DNA of 64,000 bases from Methylobacillus arboreus. GTDB taxonomy: Bacteria > Pseudomonadota > Gammaproteobacteria > Burkholderiales > Methylophilaceae. The notes under the pieces are model-generated. The model saw only the letters and a list, made by a program, of their open reading frames with translations, ran no database searches and was not told where the DNA came from. The stretch is taken from contig NZ_JAJAVC010000006.1 in the NCBI RefSeq assembly GCF_020532725.1, positions 186,001-250,000 on the forward strand, read 5' to 3'. This document shows, piece after piece, positions 11,739 to 20,175 of the stretch (positions are counted from its first letter, which is position 1; each line of letters opens with the position of its first letter). The translations under genes were made by a program, and so were the position numbers.

Positions 11739-12181
11739 AGCGAAAAACCCTCCAATTCGGCAGGCAGCTCCATATTCTCGGCCGCCATGACCTGTTGCAA
11801 TTGGCTGCGCCAGGCCTCCATGCCCCAAAGCTCAAAGTGGCTTCCCTGCCCCACCAGCATGACCTGCTTCTCCAGCCCGGCGAACTCCCGGAGCACGGGC
11901 GAAACCAGCAAACGCCCCGCACTATCCAGATCGACATCCTCCGCAAAACCCACCAGCAAGCGCTGTAGCGCACTGGATTGACGATCAAAACTGGAAAGCG
12001 CCATCACCTTGGACTGGATAGGCTCCCAGGCAGGCTGGGGATACAAGAGCAAGCAACGATGAGGATGGGCCGTCAGGACGAGGTGCCCCTCGCTTTGCGC
12101 GTGCAGGGCGTCACGGTGCTTGGCTGGCACAGCCAGCCTGCCTTTGGCATCCATATTCAAAGATGTCGCACCGCGAAACAT
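11735..12181 (-). CDS. mraZ: Transcriptional repressor MraZ
   Basis: AbrB-fold DNA-binding protein that represses the dcw operon in which it is the first gene. The 148 residues contain two SpoVT/AbrB-like repeats. The first begins [19 protein letters not shown], and the second includes [19 protein letters not shown]; both carry the DxxGR(L) signature. The gene lies directly downstream of a four-repeat operator at 12307-12341, consistent with autoregulation. The stop overlaps the GTG start of rsmH. Confidence 0.96.
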   Translation of the reverse strand: MFRGATSLNMDAKGRLAVPAKHRDALHAQSEGHLVLTAHPHRCLLLYPQPAWEPIQSKVMALSSFDRQSSALQRLLVGFAEDVDLDSAGRLLVSPVLREFAGLEKQVMLVGQGSHFELWGMEAWRSQLQQVMAAENMELPAELEGFSL

Positions 12182-12306
12182 GAGGCCCCTTTACTGGACA
12201 CCGACACCATTTCGCATAGGTGCCGGCATGAACATTTTGCCGAGATCAGGAGATAAGGGGTCGCCAGCCATCCGGAGATGAGCAATCAACTTTCAGCTGA
12301 CGATTA

Positions 12307-12341
12307 CCCACAAAACTCCACTTTTCTCCACTACCACCCAC
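12307..12341 (-). promoter_or_regulatory. MraZ operator: four GTGGG/GTGGA repeats at 10-bp spacing
   Basis: Read on the minus strand, GTGGG, GTGGA, GTGGA and GTGGG occur at 12341-12337, 12331-12327, 12321-12317 and 12311-12307, each exactly 10 bp after the last. This is the known MraZ box architecture of about one repeat per helical turn. The first repeat overlaps two bases of the proposed -10 hexamer and the others lie across the transcription start, so bound MraZ would block RNA polymerase. Confidence 0.85.
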
Positions 12342-12368
12342 TATAGATAAAAAAAAACATCAGTGCAA
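12340..12368 (-). promoter_or_regulatory. Promoter of mraZ and the dcw cluster
   Basis: On the minus strand TTGCAC (12368-12363) is followed after exactly 17 bases by TATAGT (12345-12340), a good sigma-70 promoter. Transcription would start near 12333 and run through a leader of about 150 bases to the mraZ start at 12181. No internal promoter is evident in the overlapping genes down to mraY, so this one probably drives most of the cluster. Confidence 0.7.
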
Positions 12369-12590
12369 GGGCTTTTTGAGGATTTTTCCTTTACAGGACA
12401 ATGACTTAGGAGATTTTCATAAGAAAATTTTTATCCTTAATAAATAAGGGGATAGCAAACTTCTTGAAAGTGTTTTGTTAGAAACAGTTAAGAGGTGACT
12501 GAATCTTGGTGAGGGAGTTTCTAGCTGGGAATAAACTGCCTGAAAATTGACGCGTGGAGCCTGTTCATGCTCTTAGAACTTTAAGGAATT
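12369..12590. other. Intergenic stretch between rnpB and the dcw promoter, no gene seen
   Basis: An AT-rich stretch between the 3' end of RNase P RNA and the dcw promoter. With the mraZ leader it makes a gene-free span of about 400 bases (12182-12590). No open frame with a ribosome-binding site and no convincing hairpin with a T-run was seen in it. How rnpB transcription ends here is therefore unclear. Confidence 0.5.
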
Positions 12591-12891
12591 GAAGCTGGCC
12601 GATAAGCCGGGTTCTGTTCCCGCAATGCGGGTGGCAGCCATTCATCTAGGCCCGGAGTTGCCTCGGGGCTCAAGCAACCTACCCGGTAGCAGCGCGAGTC
12701 ACGCTATCGCTACCCTATTTGGTCTTGCTCCGGATGGAGGTTACCGCGTTTCACGTCCACCTTGCGGCTTACTCGTCTCTGTGGCCCTGTTCCTCGCCTC
12801 ACGGCGTACGGCCGTTAGCCGTCATCCTGCTCTATGGAGCCCGGACTTTCCTCCCCTCGCTTGCGCGAGCGGCGGCTGCCTGGCCAGCTTC
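12591..12891 (-). ncRNA. rnpB: RNase P RNA (class A)
   Basis: Catalytic RNA of ribonuclease P, which removes 5' leaders from tRNA precursors. Read on the minus strand, the 5' part contains GAGGAAAGTCCGGGCTCCAT and the 3' part contains ACAGAACCCGGCTTATC, the two most conserved segments of bacterial RNase P RNA. The ends pair as the P1 helix: GAAGCTGGCC at the 5' end (from 12891) with GGCCAGCTTC at the 3' end (to 12591). The length of about 301 bases is short but plausible for a class A RNA. A weak -10-like TACACT lies 6 bases upstream of the 5' end. Confidence 0.95.
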
Positions 12892-12948
12892 GGCGCCAGT
12901 GTATCACATGCAGCACCAAGCATTTTGGAAGACCAACCCAGCGAATAA

Positions 12949-12971
12949 CAAAAAGCCCGCATACGCGGACT
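12949..12971 (-). terminator. Rho-independent terminator after pyrC
   Basis: On the minus strand AGTCCGC and GCGGGCT form a 7-bp stem (one G-T pair) around a GTAT loop, followed by five T residues. It begins 6 bases after the pyrC stop and would end pyrC transcription before the rnpB promoter. Confidence 0.75.
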
Positions 12972-12976
12972 TGTGA

Positions 12977-14011
12977 CTATCTCAATCGCCAGGCAATCGT
13001 TTCCCCAGCTCGCAACGGCACCAGCTCGTCATCCGCAAATGGCAGGCTTGCAGGCACTTCCCATGCTGTCTTTTCGAGGGTGATCGTATCCGTATTCCGC
13101 GGCAGACGGTAAAAGTCCGGCCCATGGACGCTGGCAAACCCCTCCAGCCTGTCCAGCGCATCCACTGAGTCAAACGCCTCCGCATAAAGCTCAATCCCGG
13201 CATGCGCGGTATACATCCCCGCACATCCACAAGCTGTTTCCTTCGCTGATTTTGCATGTGGCGCACTATCGGTCCCCAGGAAGAACTTCGGACTGCCTGA
13301 AGTCGCCGCAGCCACCAGCGCCAGACGATGCTCCTCGCGCTTGAGCACAGGCAGGCAATAATGATGCGGGCGAATGCCGCCAGCAAACATGGCATTGCGG
13401 TTCATGAGCAAGTGGTGTGCAGTGATCGTGGCCGCCACGCGATCCGGCGCCTGGGTCACAAAGTCAGCCGCATCCCAGGTCGTGATGTGCTCGAACACCA
13501 CGCGCAAGCCCTGAAAGCGCTCCAGCAGCGGTACCATATTGCGCTCGATGAATACCTTCTCGCGATCAAACACGTCAATATTCACATCTGTCACCTCTGC
13601 ATGCACCAGCAAGGGGATAGCATGCTTTTCCATCGCCTCAAGCGCCTTGACACAATGTCCCAGATTGGTGACCCCCGAGTCCGAATTGGTCGTGGCACCT
13701 GCCGGATAAAGCTTGACGCCATGCACCACACCGCTTGCCTTGGCACGGATGATATCTTCCGCACTGGTATTGTCGGTCAAGTACAAGGTCATCAACGGCT
13801 CGAAGCGCGCACCATCGGGCAATGCTTGCAAGATGCGTTCGCGGTAGGCCAGGGCCAACTCAATGGTAGTCACTGGCGGACGCAGGTTGGGCATGACAAT
13901 GGCGCGCCCAAAACGCCGCACGGCATCCGGCAGGACTGCCGACAAGGCGGCACCGTCACGCAAATGCAGGTGCCAATCGTCGGGACGTGTAATCGTAATC
14001 GTCGTGGTCAT
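12977..14011 (-). CDS. pyrC: Dihydroorotase PyrC
   Basis: Zinc enzyme that closes carbamoyl aspartate to dihydroorotate in pyrimidine synthesis. The 344 residues match the short type II dihydroorotases of proteobacteria. Metal-binding residues are visible as the [10 protein letters not shown] motif near residue 11, the [11 protein letters not shown] loop whose lysine is carboxylated in this family, the PLLVHAEV histidine, the EHITT segment and [10 protein letters not shown] for the catalytic aspartate. It appears to be a single-gene unit with its own terminator. Confidence 0.97.
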   Translation of the reverse strand: MTTTITITRPDDWHLHLRDGAALSAVLPDAVRRFGRAIVMPNLRPPVTTIELALAYRERILQALPDGARFEPLMTLYLTDNTSAEDIIRAKASGVVHGVKLYPAGATTNSDSGVTNLGHCVKALEAMEKHAIPLLVHAEVTDVNIDVFDREKVFIERNMVPLLERFQGLRVVFEHITTWDAADFVTQAPDRVAATITAHHLLMNRNAMFAGGIRPHHYCLPVLKREEHRLALVAAATSGSPKFFLGTDSAPHAKSAKETACGCAGMYTAHAGIELYAEAFDSVDALDRLEGFASVHGPDFYRLPRNTDTITLEKTAWEVPASLPFADDELVPLRAGETIAWRLR

Positions 14012-14041
14012 GTAATTCTCTAAACTAAATAATCATTGATA

Positions 14042-14890
14042 CTATTCTGCTTGCTTAAGACTCAATGCCAGATCATAAAGCGCATTTTTCTTCGCACCAG
14101 TAATATCGGTTGCCAGCGTGACCGCTTGCTTCAACGGCAACTCGGCAAGCAACAGCTTCAGCACCCGCTCGGCCTCGGCATCGACGGGACCGGTTTCCTT
14201 GGGTGCGGCAGGCTCCACCAGCAGCACAAACTCGCCGCGCTGGCGGTTGGCATCTTCCTCCAGCCAAGCCCGGGCCTCTGCCAATGGCAAGCGATGTATG
14301 GTTTCAAATGTCTTGGTCAGCTCACGCGCAATCGTCAACACACGTTCGCCTCCCAGCGTGGCGGCCATATCTTCCACACTATCAAGCACACGATGCGGTG
14401 CCTCGTAAAACACCAGCGTCACAACAGACTCTGCCAGCGCTTGCAATGCGGCACGCCGCTGACTGCCGCCAGCCGGTAAAAAACCGTGAAAGCGGAAACC
14501 CGGTGTCGCGATGCCTGCTGCAGACAGCGCAGCAATCACGGCAGAAGGACCGGGCACAGGGACAACCTTGATACCAGCCGCTTGCGCCATTGCCACCACG
14601 ACAGCACCCGGATCGCTCACGCCGGGCGTACCCGCATCACTTACCAGCGCAACCGACTCTCCGGCCTGCAGCCTCAGGAGCAGCTGCTCACCCGCCTTGC
14701 GCTCATTGTGCTCATGCACCGCAAGCAATTTTTTCTGTATGGCAAAATGCGAGAGCAGGCCTGAAGTGTGACGGGTATCTTCTGCAGCCACCACATCCAC
14801 AGACTTCAGCACATCCAACGCCCGCAGGGTAATATCCTGCAGGTTTCCAATTGGCGTGGCTACCACATATAATGTCCCACTATGATTCAA
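14042..14890 (-). CDS. rsmI: 16S rRNA 2'-O-ribose C1402 methyltransferase RsmI
   Basis: Methylates the 2'-O of C1402 in 16S rRNA using SAM, complementing RsmH. The 282 residues begin GTLYVVATPIGNLQDITLRA, the family signature, followed by VAAEDTRHTSGLL and LVSDAGTPGVSDPG, which are SAM-site motifs of tetrapyrrole-methylase-like enzymes. Its first codons overlap those of the divergent lpoA gene by 9 bases, so the promoters must lie inside the opposite coding regions. The rsmI/lpoA divergent arrangement is the same as in E. coli. Confidence 0.95.
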   Translation of the reverse strand: MNHSGTLYVVATPIGNLQDITLRALDVLKSVDVVAAEDTRHTSGLLSHFAIQKKLLAVHEHNERKAGEQLLLRLQAGESVALVSDAGTPGVSDPGAVVVAMAQAAGIKVVPVPGPSAVIAALSAAGIATPGFRFHGFLPAGGSQRRAALQALAESVVTLVFYEAPHRVLDSVEDMAATLGGERVLTIARELTKTFETIHRLPLAEARAWLEEDANRQRGEFVLLVEPAAPKETGPVDAEAERVLKLLLAELPLKQAVTLATDITGAKKNALYDLALSLKQAE

Positions 14891-16525
14891 CGACTGCCAG
14901 CCCTTCTGTATCTAACATGGTTGTTACTGCCGGTTCACGCAATGGCAGCGACAGCAAACGCGAATACCGTACCGCCAGAGACGCGGCTTCATGAAGGCTT
15001 GGCGTGCCTGCAACAGCAGAATACTGATTGCGCCACACTGGCACTCAACCGCATTCCCAACCAATCCGTCTATGCCAAGATCCTGGCCGGCAGCATTGCT
15101 GCCGTCGAACAGGATTTTGATGCTGTATTCCGGCTGCTGTTGCCGTTAAAAGCCAACACATCGCTTACCGACGAAGCAGCCGCAAGTTTACACGCAAGCC
15201 TCGCCATCGCCTATGACCAGCAAGCCGACCCTTTGCGCGCACTGGAACACCGCACGACCACGGAACGTTTTCTGGACAGTGATGAACAGCGTAGCGAGAA
15301 CCACAAGAAAATCTGGAACAGCCTGAGTACATTAAGCCGGGAAGACCTTGTCAGTATGCGCGGCGAAAGCCTGAACACCAACATTCAGGGCTGGATCGAC
15401 CTGGCACTTGCAGCACAGGAACAAGGTGACGATGCCCTTAAGAGTTGGCCTGATTTCTACCCGGGGCATCCGGCGACTCATGGCTTTAGCCAGGAACTGC
15501 TGTCGCAACGCCCGGAAACCCCATCTACGGCTACCGCTGCCGCCCCTGCCGGGCATGATGGGAAAATCGGCGTCATCCTGCCATTTGCCATCGAGGCTTA
15601 CTATCCTGCAGCCGATGCGATAGAACAAGGGTTTGCTGCCGCTCAGGCCCAGGCGAATGATCAACGCGAGATCAAGCTATATGCCACCGACGGCAACCCT
15701 GCCAACATTGCCGGGATATACCGGCAAGCCGCCGACGATGGCGTACAAGCGATATTGGGGCCACTCACCCGTGATGAAGTGACACGCCTCAGCCAGCAAG
15801 CCGACCTCAACATCCCGACACTGGCGCTCAACCAGACAGATACCGCCGTCGGCAAGGCAGCCAACCTATATATCTTCGGCCTACCCCTGGAAGTGGAAAT
15901 TGCCCAGATCGTCAGAATCGCCCAGCGCCAAGGCATGCAAACTGCCACGGTGGTTGCTGGCAGCAACCACCTGGCTGAACGTATGGCACAGGCATTCAAC
16001 ACGGAATGGACCACAGCGGGAGGGCGCATCATACTGCAACTGACATTCACTGAAGACAGCAACCCTACCGACCTGCAGACCCAGATTAATGCCAACCCCG
16101 CGGACCTGATATTCCTGGCAGCCAATAATGAGGAAGCCCGGGAAATCCGTCCTTATCTAGACACCGCGACCCCGACATTCGCCACATCCCATATCTACTC
16201 TGGCATCCCGCAAGACCCAGGCAATGAGCCTCTTAATGCAGTACGCTTCCTTGACATGCCCTGGCTGCTCCAGCCGGATGCCGCGGAGTTTGCAAGCCTG
16301 CGCGCCATCGCTTCCGACCTTCCTCCGGGTGAAATGCAACGCTGGTTTGCCCTGGGTGTCGATGCCTACCGCATCCTGGACCGCCTCAGCAAAGAGGTAA
16401 CGCAAACCTATATATTGCAGGGACTCACCGGGCAAATCAGTATCTCCCCTGAGGGCGAAATCAGCCGTGAACTCGCCAGCGGTCGTTTCAGCGTAGAAGG
16501 CGTAGTGCTGGAAACCACCCCTTGA
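14882..16525 (+). CDS. lpoA: Penicillin-binding protein activator, LpoA/LppC family
   Basis: Family members stimulate a class A penicillin-binding protein from the outer membrane side. The 547 residues begin with a hydrophobic export signal (LPALLYLTWLLLPVHAMA) followed by a TPR-like region and, from about residue 225 (GKIGVILPFAIEAYYPAAD), a domain resembling periplasmic binding proteins. Unlike E. coli LpoA there is no lipobox cysteine after the signal, and a stop codon 12 bases upstream excludes a longer start. The protein may therefore be soluble in the periplasm. It heads the lpoA-yraN-diaA-dolP cluster and overlaps yraN by 4 bases. Confidence 0.85.
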   Translation: MIQRLPALLYLTWLLLPVHAMAATANANTVPPETRLHEGLACLQQQNTDCATLALNRIPNQSVYAKILAGSIAAVEQDFDAVFRLLLPLKANTSLTDEAAASLHASLAIAYDQQADPLRALEHRTTTERFLDSDEQRSENHKKIWNSLSTLSREDLVSMRGESLNTNIQGWIDLALAAQEQGDDALKSWPDFYPGHPATHGFSQELLSQRPETPSTATAAAPAGHDGKIGVILPFAIEAYYPAADAIEQGFAAAQAQANDQREIKLYATDGNPANIAGIYRQAADDGVQAILGPLTRDEVTRLSQQADLNIPTLALNQTDTAVGKAANLYIFGLPLEVEIAQIVRIAQRQGMQTATVVAGSNHLAERMAQAFNTEWTTAGGRIILQLTFTEDSNPTDLQTQINANPADLIFLAANNEEAREIRPYLDTATPTFATSHIYSGIPQDPGNEPLNAVRFLDMPWLLQPDAAEFASLRAIASDLPPGEMQRWFALGVDAYRILDRLSKEVTQTYILQGLTGQISISPEGEISRELASGRFSVEGVVLETTP

Positions 16526-16863
16526 AGCAGCGCGGGGATGATGCCGAAGCCATCGCGGCGAGTTACCTGGAAACTCAGGGCCTGACACTGATCAACCGCA
16601 ACTATCGATGCCGCTCGGGTGAGATAGACCTGATCATGAGGCAAGGCGACACCATTGTATTTGTTGAGGTACGCATGCGCAGCCACTCGGCATTCGGCGG
16701 TGCAGCAGCCAGCATCACCGCCAGCAAACAACAAAAGCTTATCCGCACAGCCGAGCATTTCCTGCAACAACATGGCAACACCGCATGCCGCTTTGATGCA
16801 ATATTGATGACCAAGCTGGATACAAACCAAATTGAGTGGATCAAGAACGCTTTTAGCGCCTGA
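16522..16863 (+). CDS. yraN: YraN family endonuclease-like protein (UPF0102)
   Basis: Small protein of the UPF0102 family, which has a restriction-endonuclease-like fold; its biological role is not established. The 113 residues contain the putative nuclease core RCRSGEIDLIMRQGDTIVFVEVR, matching the ExD...VEVK/R pattern (broken here only by the R for K). The start is a TTG that overlaps the lpoA stop (TTGA), so translation is probably coupled. Order lpoA-yraN-diaA-dolP is conserved with E. coli, supporting the name. Confidence 0.9.
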   Translation: MKQRGDDAEAIAASYLETQGLTLINRNYRCRSGEIDLIMRQGDTIVFVEVRMRSHSAFGGAAASITASKQQKLIRTAEHFLQQHGNTACRFDAILMTKLDTNQIEWIKNAFSA

Positions 16864-16893
16864 TATCCGCTCAACAACCCAATGCATTAAATC

Positions 16894-17487
16894 ATGACAG
16901 ACCTCAACACCCGCATCACCGCACACTTCGAAGAAAGCGGACGCCTCAAACTGGAACTGGCAGAACTGCTGGCCGCTCCGATTGTCCGCTCAGCCGAAGT
17001 CATTGTGCAAGCCCTGCTCAATGAAAAGAAAGTCCTGACCTGCGGCAATGGCGGCTCTGCTTCAAGCGCACAATATTTCGCATCGCGCATGCTCAGCCGC
17101 TATGTCATGGAACGCCCGGGCCTGGCCGCCATTGCCCTGCCCGCAGATATTTCCACGCTGACATCGATTGCCAACGACAACCATTTTGAGCAGGTATTTG
17201 CACGCCAGATTACGGCACTCGGCCATCAAGGCGATGTATTGCTTGCACTCAGCACCAGCGGCAACTCCAGCAATATCCTGCGCGCCATCTCAGCGGCCAA
17301 GGATGCCGGCATGCATATCATTGCCTTCAGTGGCGGTGACGGTGGGGAGCTTGTGGAACTTCTGACCGAAGAAGACATCCATATCGGAGTGCCGCACGAG
17401 CACCCTGCCAGAATTCAGGAAGTTTATATTTTAACCCTGCATTGCATTTGCGATGCTATCGATTGTCTTTTGTTAGGAGTGAATTAA
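16894..17487 (+). CDS. diaA: SIS-domain protein DiaA (DnaA initiator-associating)
   Basis: In E. coli DiaA binds DnaA and promotes timely replication initiation; the fold is that of phosphosugar isomerases such as GmhA. The 197 residues carry the SIS pattern CGNGGSASSAQYFASRM near residue 50 and ALSTSGNSSNILRAI near residue 120. The sequence also resembles sedoheptulose-7-phosphate isomerase, so the DiaA call depends on its place between yraN and dolP. It ends one base before the dolP start. Confidence 0.88.
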   Translation: MTDLNTRITAHFEESGRLKLELAELLAAPIVRSAEVIVQALLNEKKVLTCGNGGSASSAQYFASRMLSRYVMERPGLAAIALPADISTLTSIANDNHFEQVFARQITALGHQGDVLLALSTSGNSSNILRAISAAKDAGMHIIAFSGGDGGELVELLTEEDIHIGVPHEHPARIQEVYILTLHCICDAIDCLLLGVN

Positions 17488-17488
17488 T

Positions 17489-18058
17489 ATGCGCGCACTT
17501 ACCCCCTTGCTTCTGGCCCTGGTGTTATCAAGCCAACTTGCGGCCTGCGTACCTGCAGTGATTGGCGGTGCCGCGGCAGGTGGCGCCATGGCAGCCGACC
17601 GCAGAACATCCGGCATCTACATTGAAGACCAGAACATAGAACTCAAGGCAAGACACGCCGTTGCGCAGGAACTGGGCGAAAAAAACCATATCAGTGTCAC
17701 CAGCTATAACCGCAATGTATTGCTCACTGGCGAAGCCGTGGACGAGGCCAGCAAGGCAGCCGCTGAGAAAGTTGTTCGCAACGTCGACAGCGTGCGCAAC
17801 ATCACCAATGAAATTGTCATTGACACCAAAAGCACCTTTAGCGAACGTAACAACGACACTTACATCACTTCCAAGGTAAAAGCGCGCTTGGTGAAAGAAA
17901 ACCGTTTCCCTGCCAACTACGTCAAGGTAGTCACTGAGGCAACCACGGTGTTTCTGCTGGGTCTTGTCACTCGCCAGGAAGCCGAAGATGCTGTGGATAT
18001 TGCCCGCAGCACCAGCGGCGTGGGGAAAGTGGTTAAAGTGTTTGAATACATAGACTAA
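17489..18058 (+). CDS. dolP: Outer-membrane lipoprotein DolP (YraP) with two BON domains
   Basis: DolP supports outer membrane integrity and BAM function at division sites in E. coli. The 189 residues start with a lipoprotein signal whose lipobox LAAC puts the acylated cysteine at residue 20. Two BON domains follow, roughly residues 45-115 (KNHISVTSYNRNVLLTGEA) and 120-189 (ANYVKVVTEATTVFLLGLV). A ribosome-binding site TTAGGAGTG precedes the ATG. It is the last gene of the lpoA cluster. Confidence 0.92.
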   Translation: MRALTPLLLALVLSSQLAACVPAVIGGAAAGGAMAADRRTSGIYIEDQNIELKARHAVAQELGEKNHISVTSYNRNVLLTGEAVDEASKAAAEKVVRNVDSVRNITNEIVIDTKSTFSERNNDTYITSKVKARLVKENRFPANYVKVVTEATTVFLLGLVTRQEAEDAVDIARSTSGVGKVVKVFEYID

Positions 18059-18086
18059 GAGCTACTGTAAATAAACCGCAGCACTG

Positions 18087-18120
18087 GCACTCAATCAGGT
18101 TATACAAGCTGATTGAGTGC
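18087..18120. repeat. Perfect 12-bp inverted repeat after dolP
   Basis: GCACTCAATCAG (18087-18098) and CTGATTGAGTGC (18109-18120) are exact complements separated by 10 bases. No T-run follows on either strand, so it is not a classic terminator, though it may protect or end the dolP transcript. It could instead be an operator for the DUF3579 gene that begins about 28 bases later. Confidence 0.7.
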
Positions 18121-18147
18121 TAGAATGTGCCGTTGTGTGAAAGCTTA

Positions 18148-18471
18148 ATGGTTATTGGCATGAGTACCACTGAAAAATCCGGCATCAATGAAATCATCAT
18201 CCAGGGCTTGACCCGGGCAGGCAAACCTTTCCGTCCAAGCGACTGGGTAGACAGAATGTGCAGCACCTACGCAAGTTTCGGCGCTGACCGCAAGCTACGC
18301 TATTCTCCTTACCTCAAGCCACGCGTGATCGAAGGCGTGCGTTGCCTCGCAGTAGACCTCAAGCTCAGGGATACCAATCCTGAAGGTTTCAACCAGCTGA
18401 TGCACTTTGCTGAAGAAAACCAGCTTAATATCCTCGACGCTGCTGGCAACAGCATTCCCACTCCCGCATAA
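18148..18471 (+). CDS. DUF3579 family protein
   Basis: Conserved small protein of unknown function, best known from betaproteobacteria. From this start it has 107 residues with the family pattern EIIIQGLTRAGKPFRPSDWVDRM and RYSPYLKPRVIEGVRCLAVD. No catalytic motif, signal peptide or membrane segment is seen. The frame is open from a GTG at 18127. ATGs at 18148 and 18160 are both possible and no strong ribosome-binding site decides between them. It stands alone between the lpoA cluster and the PilZ-like gene. Confidence 0.8.
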   Translation: MVIGMSTTEKSGINEIIIQGLTRAGKPFRPSDWVDRMCSTYASFGADRKLRYSPYLKPRVIEGVRCLAVDLKLRDTNPEGFNQLMHFAEENQLNILDAAGNSIPTPA

Positions 18472-18605
18472 GCACAGGATGGCTCCTGCTATCCTGCACC
18501 TGCCAACTGACAAAACGCCTGTAAAGCACAACTGCCTTAAATCGAGGCAGTGACAAAACAATCAAGACTAATTACCATCCTTACTTTAAAAAGGGGAACT
18601 CGGGG

Positions 18606-20141
18606 ATGCTCTTGAATTTGAACGTGCCAGCGCTGGTGGATCATCCACTGATCGTTGCAGAAACCAGGCCATCAAAAATTACCAAGTTTCTGAATGCCCT
18701 CCCCGTTACCAATCTTCCAGAAACATCCCAGGCCCTACAAGAAGAACTGGAAATCCTGAATCGGCAGAAAGTAACGCCAGATACCCGCATCAAGGCGCTG
18801 GAGACATACCGTCCTGCCATCATTTCTGTCACAGAGTCCCTGGCAGCACATTACTGTAGCGCCCCCTTGCCATTGCCTGAGCAAGACAAACACTACGCCA
18901 CGCTAGCCAACACGCTGTGGACGGAATTGGCATATGGTTACAAAATCGCCCTGCTTGACCTTGAAGCAAAACTATTCAAATTTGGCGGCGCAAAACCTCT
19001 GGCCTTGTGCCTGCATCGTGGGCTGGATGCCCTACGCATGCAGATTGAAATTCATTATGAAACCTACCGGGCACAACCGTCCTCTCTCTGGAACGAACTG
19101 CACCAACTCTATGCCCTGGCCACTACCCGCGGGCTGGCAGAATTGGAAGTAGACGACCCGGCACGCAAGCACAAGCTCGCCATCAGCCACGTCTACAAAC
19201 AGGCATTGCTGATCAGCCTGGCTGATCCGCAACACCTCTCACAACGGGATATCAAACTTACGTGCGACTACATCGCACGCTTTGCTGGCCTGGCTCAACT
19301 ACAACGCCCCGAAACCGTTGAAAACCCAGCTGCTATTTTCCTGATTTCAGCCAACGGGGATAAACCACCACTCCCACTGGGCAAGCGCCTGCGCAAAATA
19401 GATGAGGAAAATGACCTTTTCCTGCTTACCATGGACTTGGCGCGCCAGATTCACCAGCACATCAAACAATCTCAACTGGGACCATTCCCACCAGAAGCAG
19501 GCCTGCCGGAAAGTGCAAACCAGCCTCGCTACCATGACCTGCTCACGTACCTGTTGCGCCAATGGGGAGCCTCTCCAAAGCGGATTTACAACCGCACACC
19601 CAAGAATGACGGCATAGAACTGGTTATCGGCCTGCCCGCATTGCACGCAATACTTTACGGTAAAACATTGCCGGAAACGGACGCCACACCAGGCAAGCCA
19701 CCACGCAGCTCACGCTGGCAGGCACTCAATATCAGCGCTGGAGGCCTGGCACTGCGCAAGCTGCCCGCCACAGAAGTTCATCTACATATCGGTGATCTCG
19801 TCGGCGTCAGAATCAGCCACGCTACCCATTGGGCAATTGGCGTACTACGCTGGGCCAGCCATACAGAAAATCGCCATCTGGACATCGGCATCCAAATGCT
19901 GGCGCCGGAAGCACACTCAGCCAGCACGCCCATCACGAATGATCAAACTACACCACTGCTGCTATTGCCTGAAATTCCCACGCTCAAGCAAACGCCCTCA
20001 TTAATCGGCGGTCCCGGCAGTTATAGCCCAGCTAAAATCATGGATTTGGTACAAGAAGATGGTACAAGCAAGCGCATCATGATTACCCGGCTGATCGAGC
20101 GCACCAATCAGTTTGACCACTTCCAGTTCAGTGCCCTATAA
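18606..20141 (+). CDS. PilZ-domain-like protein, possible cyclic-di-GMP effector
   Basis: A 511-residue cytoplasmic protein without export signal or membrane segment. The N-terminal 350 residues look helical and are not assigned to a known domain. The C-terminal part from about residue 365 resembles a PilZ domain: an arginine-containing SSRWQALNISAGGLAL gives the NxSxxG motif, followed by HIGDLVGVRI and RHLDIGIQML. PilZ domains bind cyclic-di-GMP through RxxxR plus (D/N)xSxxG; here the arginine motif is not complete by eye, so binding is uncertain. The gene converges on an EAL-domain gene, which makes a cyclic-di-GMP link more likely. The start at 18606 has AAAGGGG upstream. Confidence 0.65.
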   Translation: MLLNLNVPALVDHPLIVAETRPSKITKFLNALPVTNLPETSQALQEELEILNRQKVTPDTRIKALETYRPAIISVTESLAAHYCSAPLPLPEQDKHYATLANTLWTELAYGYKIALLDLEAKLFKFGGAKPLALCLHRGLDALRMQIEIHYETYRAQPSSLWNELHQLYALATTRGLAELEVDDPARKHKLAISHVYKQALLISLADPQHLSQRDIKLTCDYIARFAGLAQLQRPETVENPAAIFLISANGDKPPLPLGKRLRKIDEENDLFLLTMDLARQIHQHIKQSQLGPFPPEAGLPESANQPRYHDLLTYLLRQWGASPKRIYNRTPKNDGIELVIGLPALHAILYGKTLPETDATPGKPPRSSRWQALNISAGGLALRKLPATEVHLHIGDLVGVRISHATHWAIGVLRWASHTENRHLDIGIQMLAPEAHSASTPITNDQTTPLLLLPEIPTLKQTPSLIGGPGSYSPAKIMDLVQEDGTSKRIMITRLIERTNQFDHFQFSAL

Positions 20142-20175
20142 GCACTACAAGAGTGCATCACAGCATACTGATGCA

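Noticed and set aside
12589-12948. Open frames on the plus strand across rnpB
   Set aside because: They lie antisense to RNase P RNA and have no support of their own; such frames over rnpB are often mis-annotated.
18087-18120. Possible CIRCE element
   Set aside because: The spacer between the CACTC/GAGTG arms is much longer than the 9 bases of CIRCE and no chaperone gene is near; kept only as an inverted repeat.
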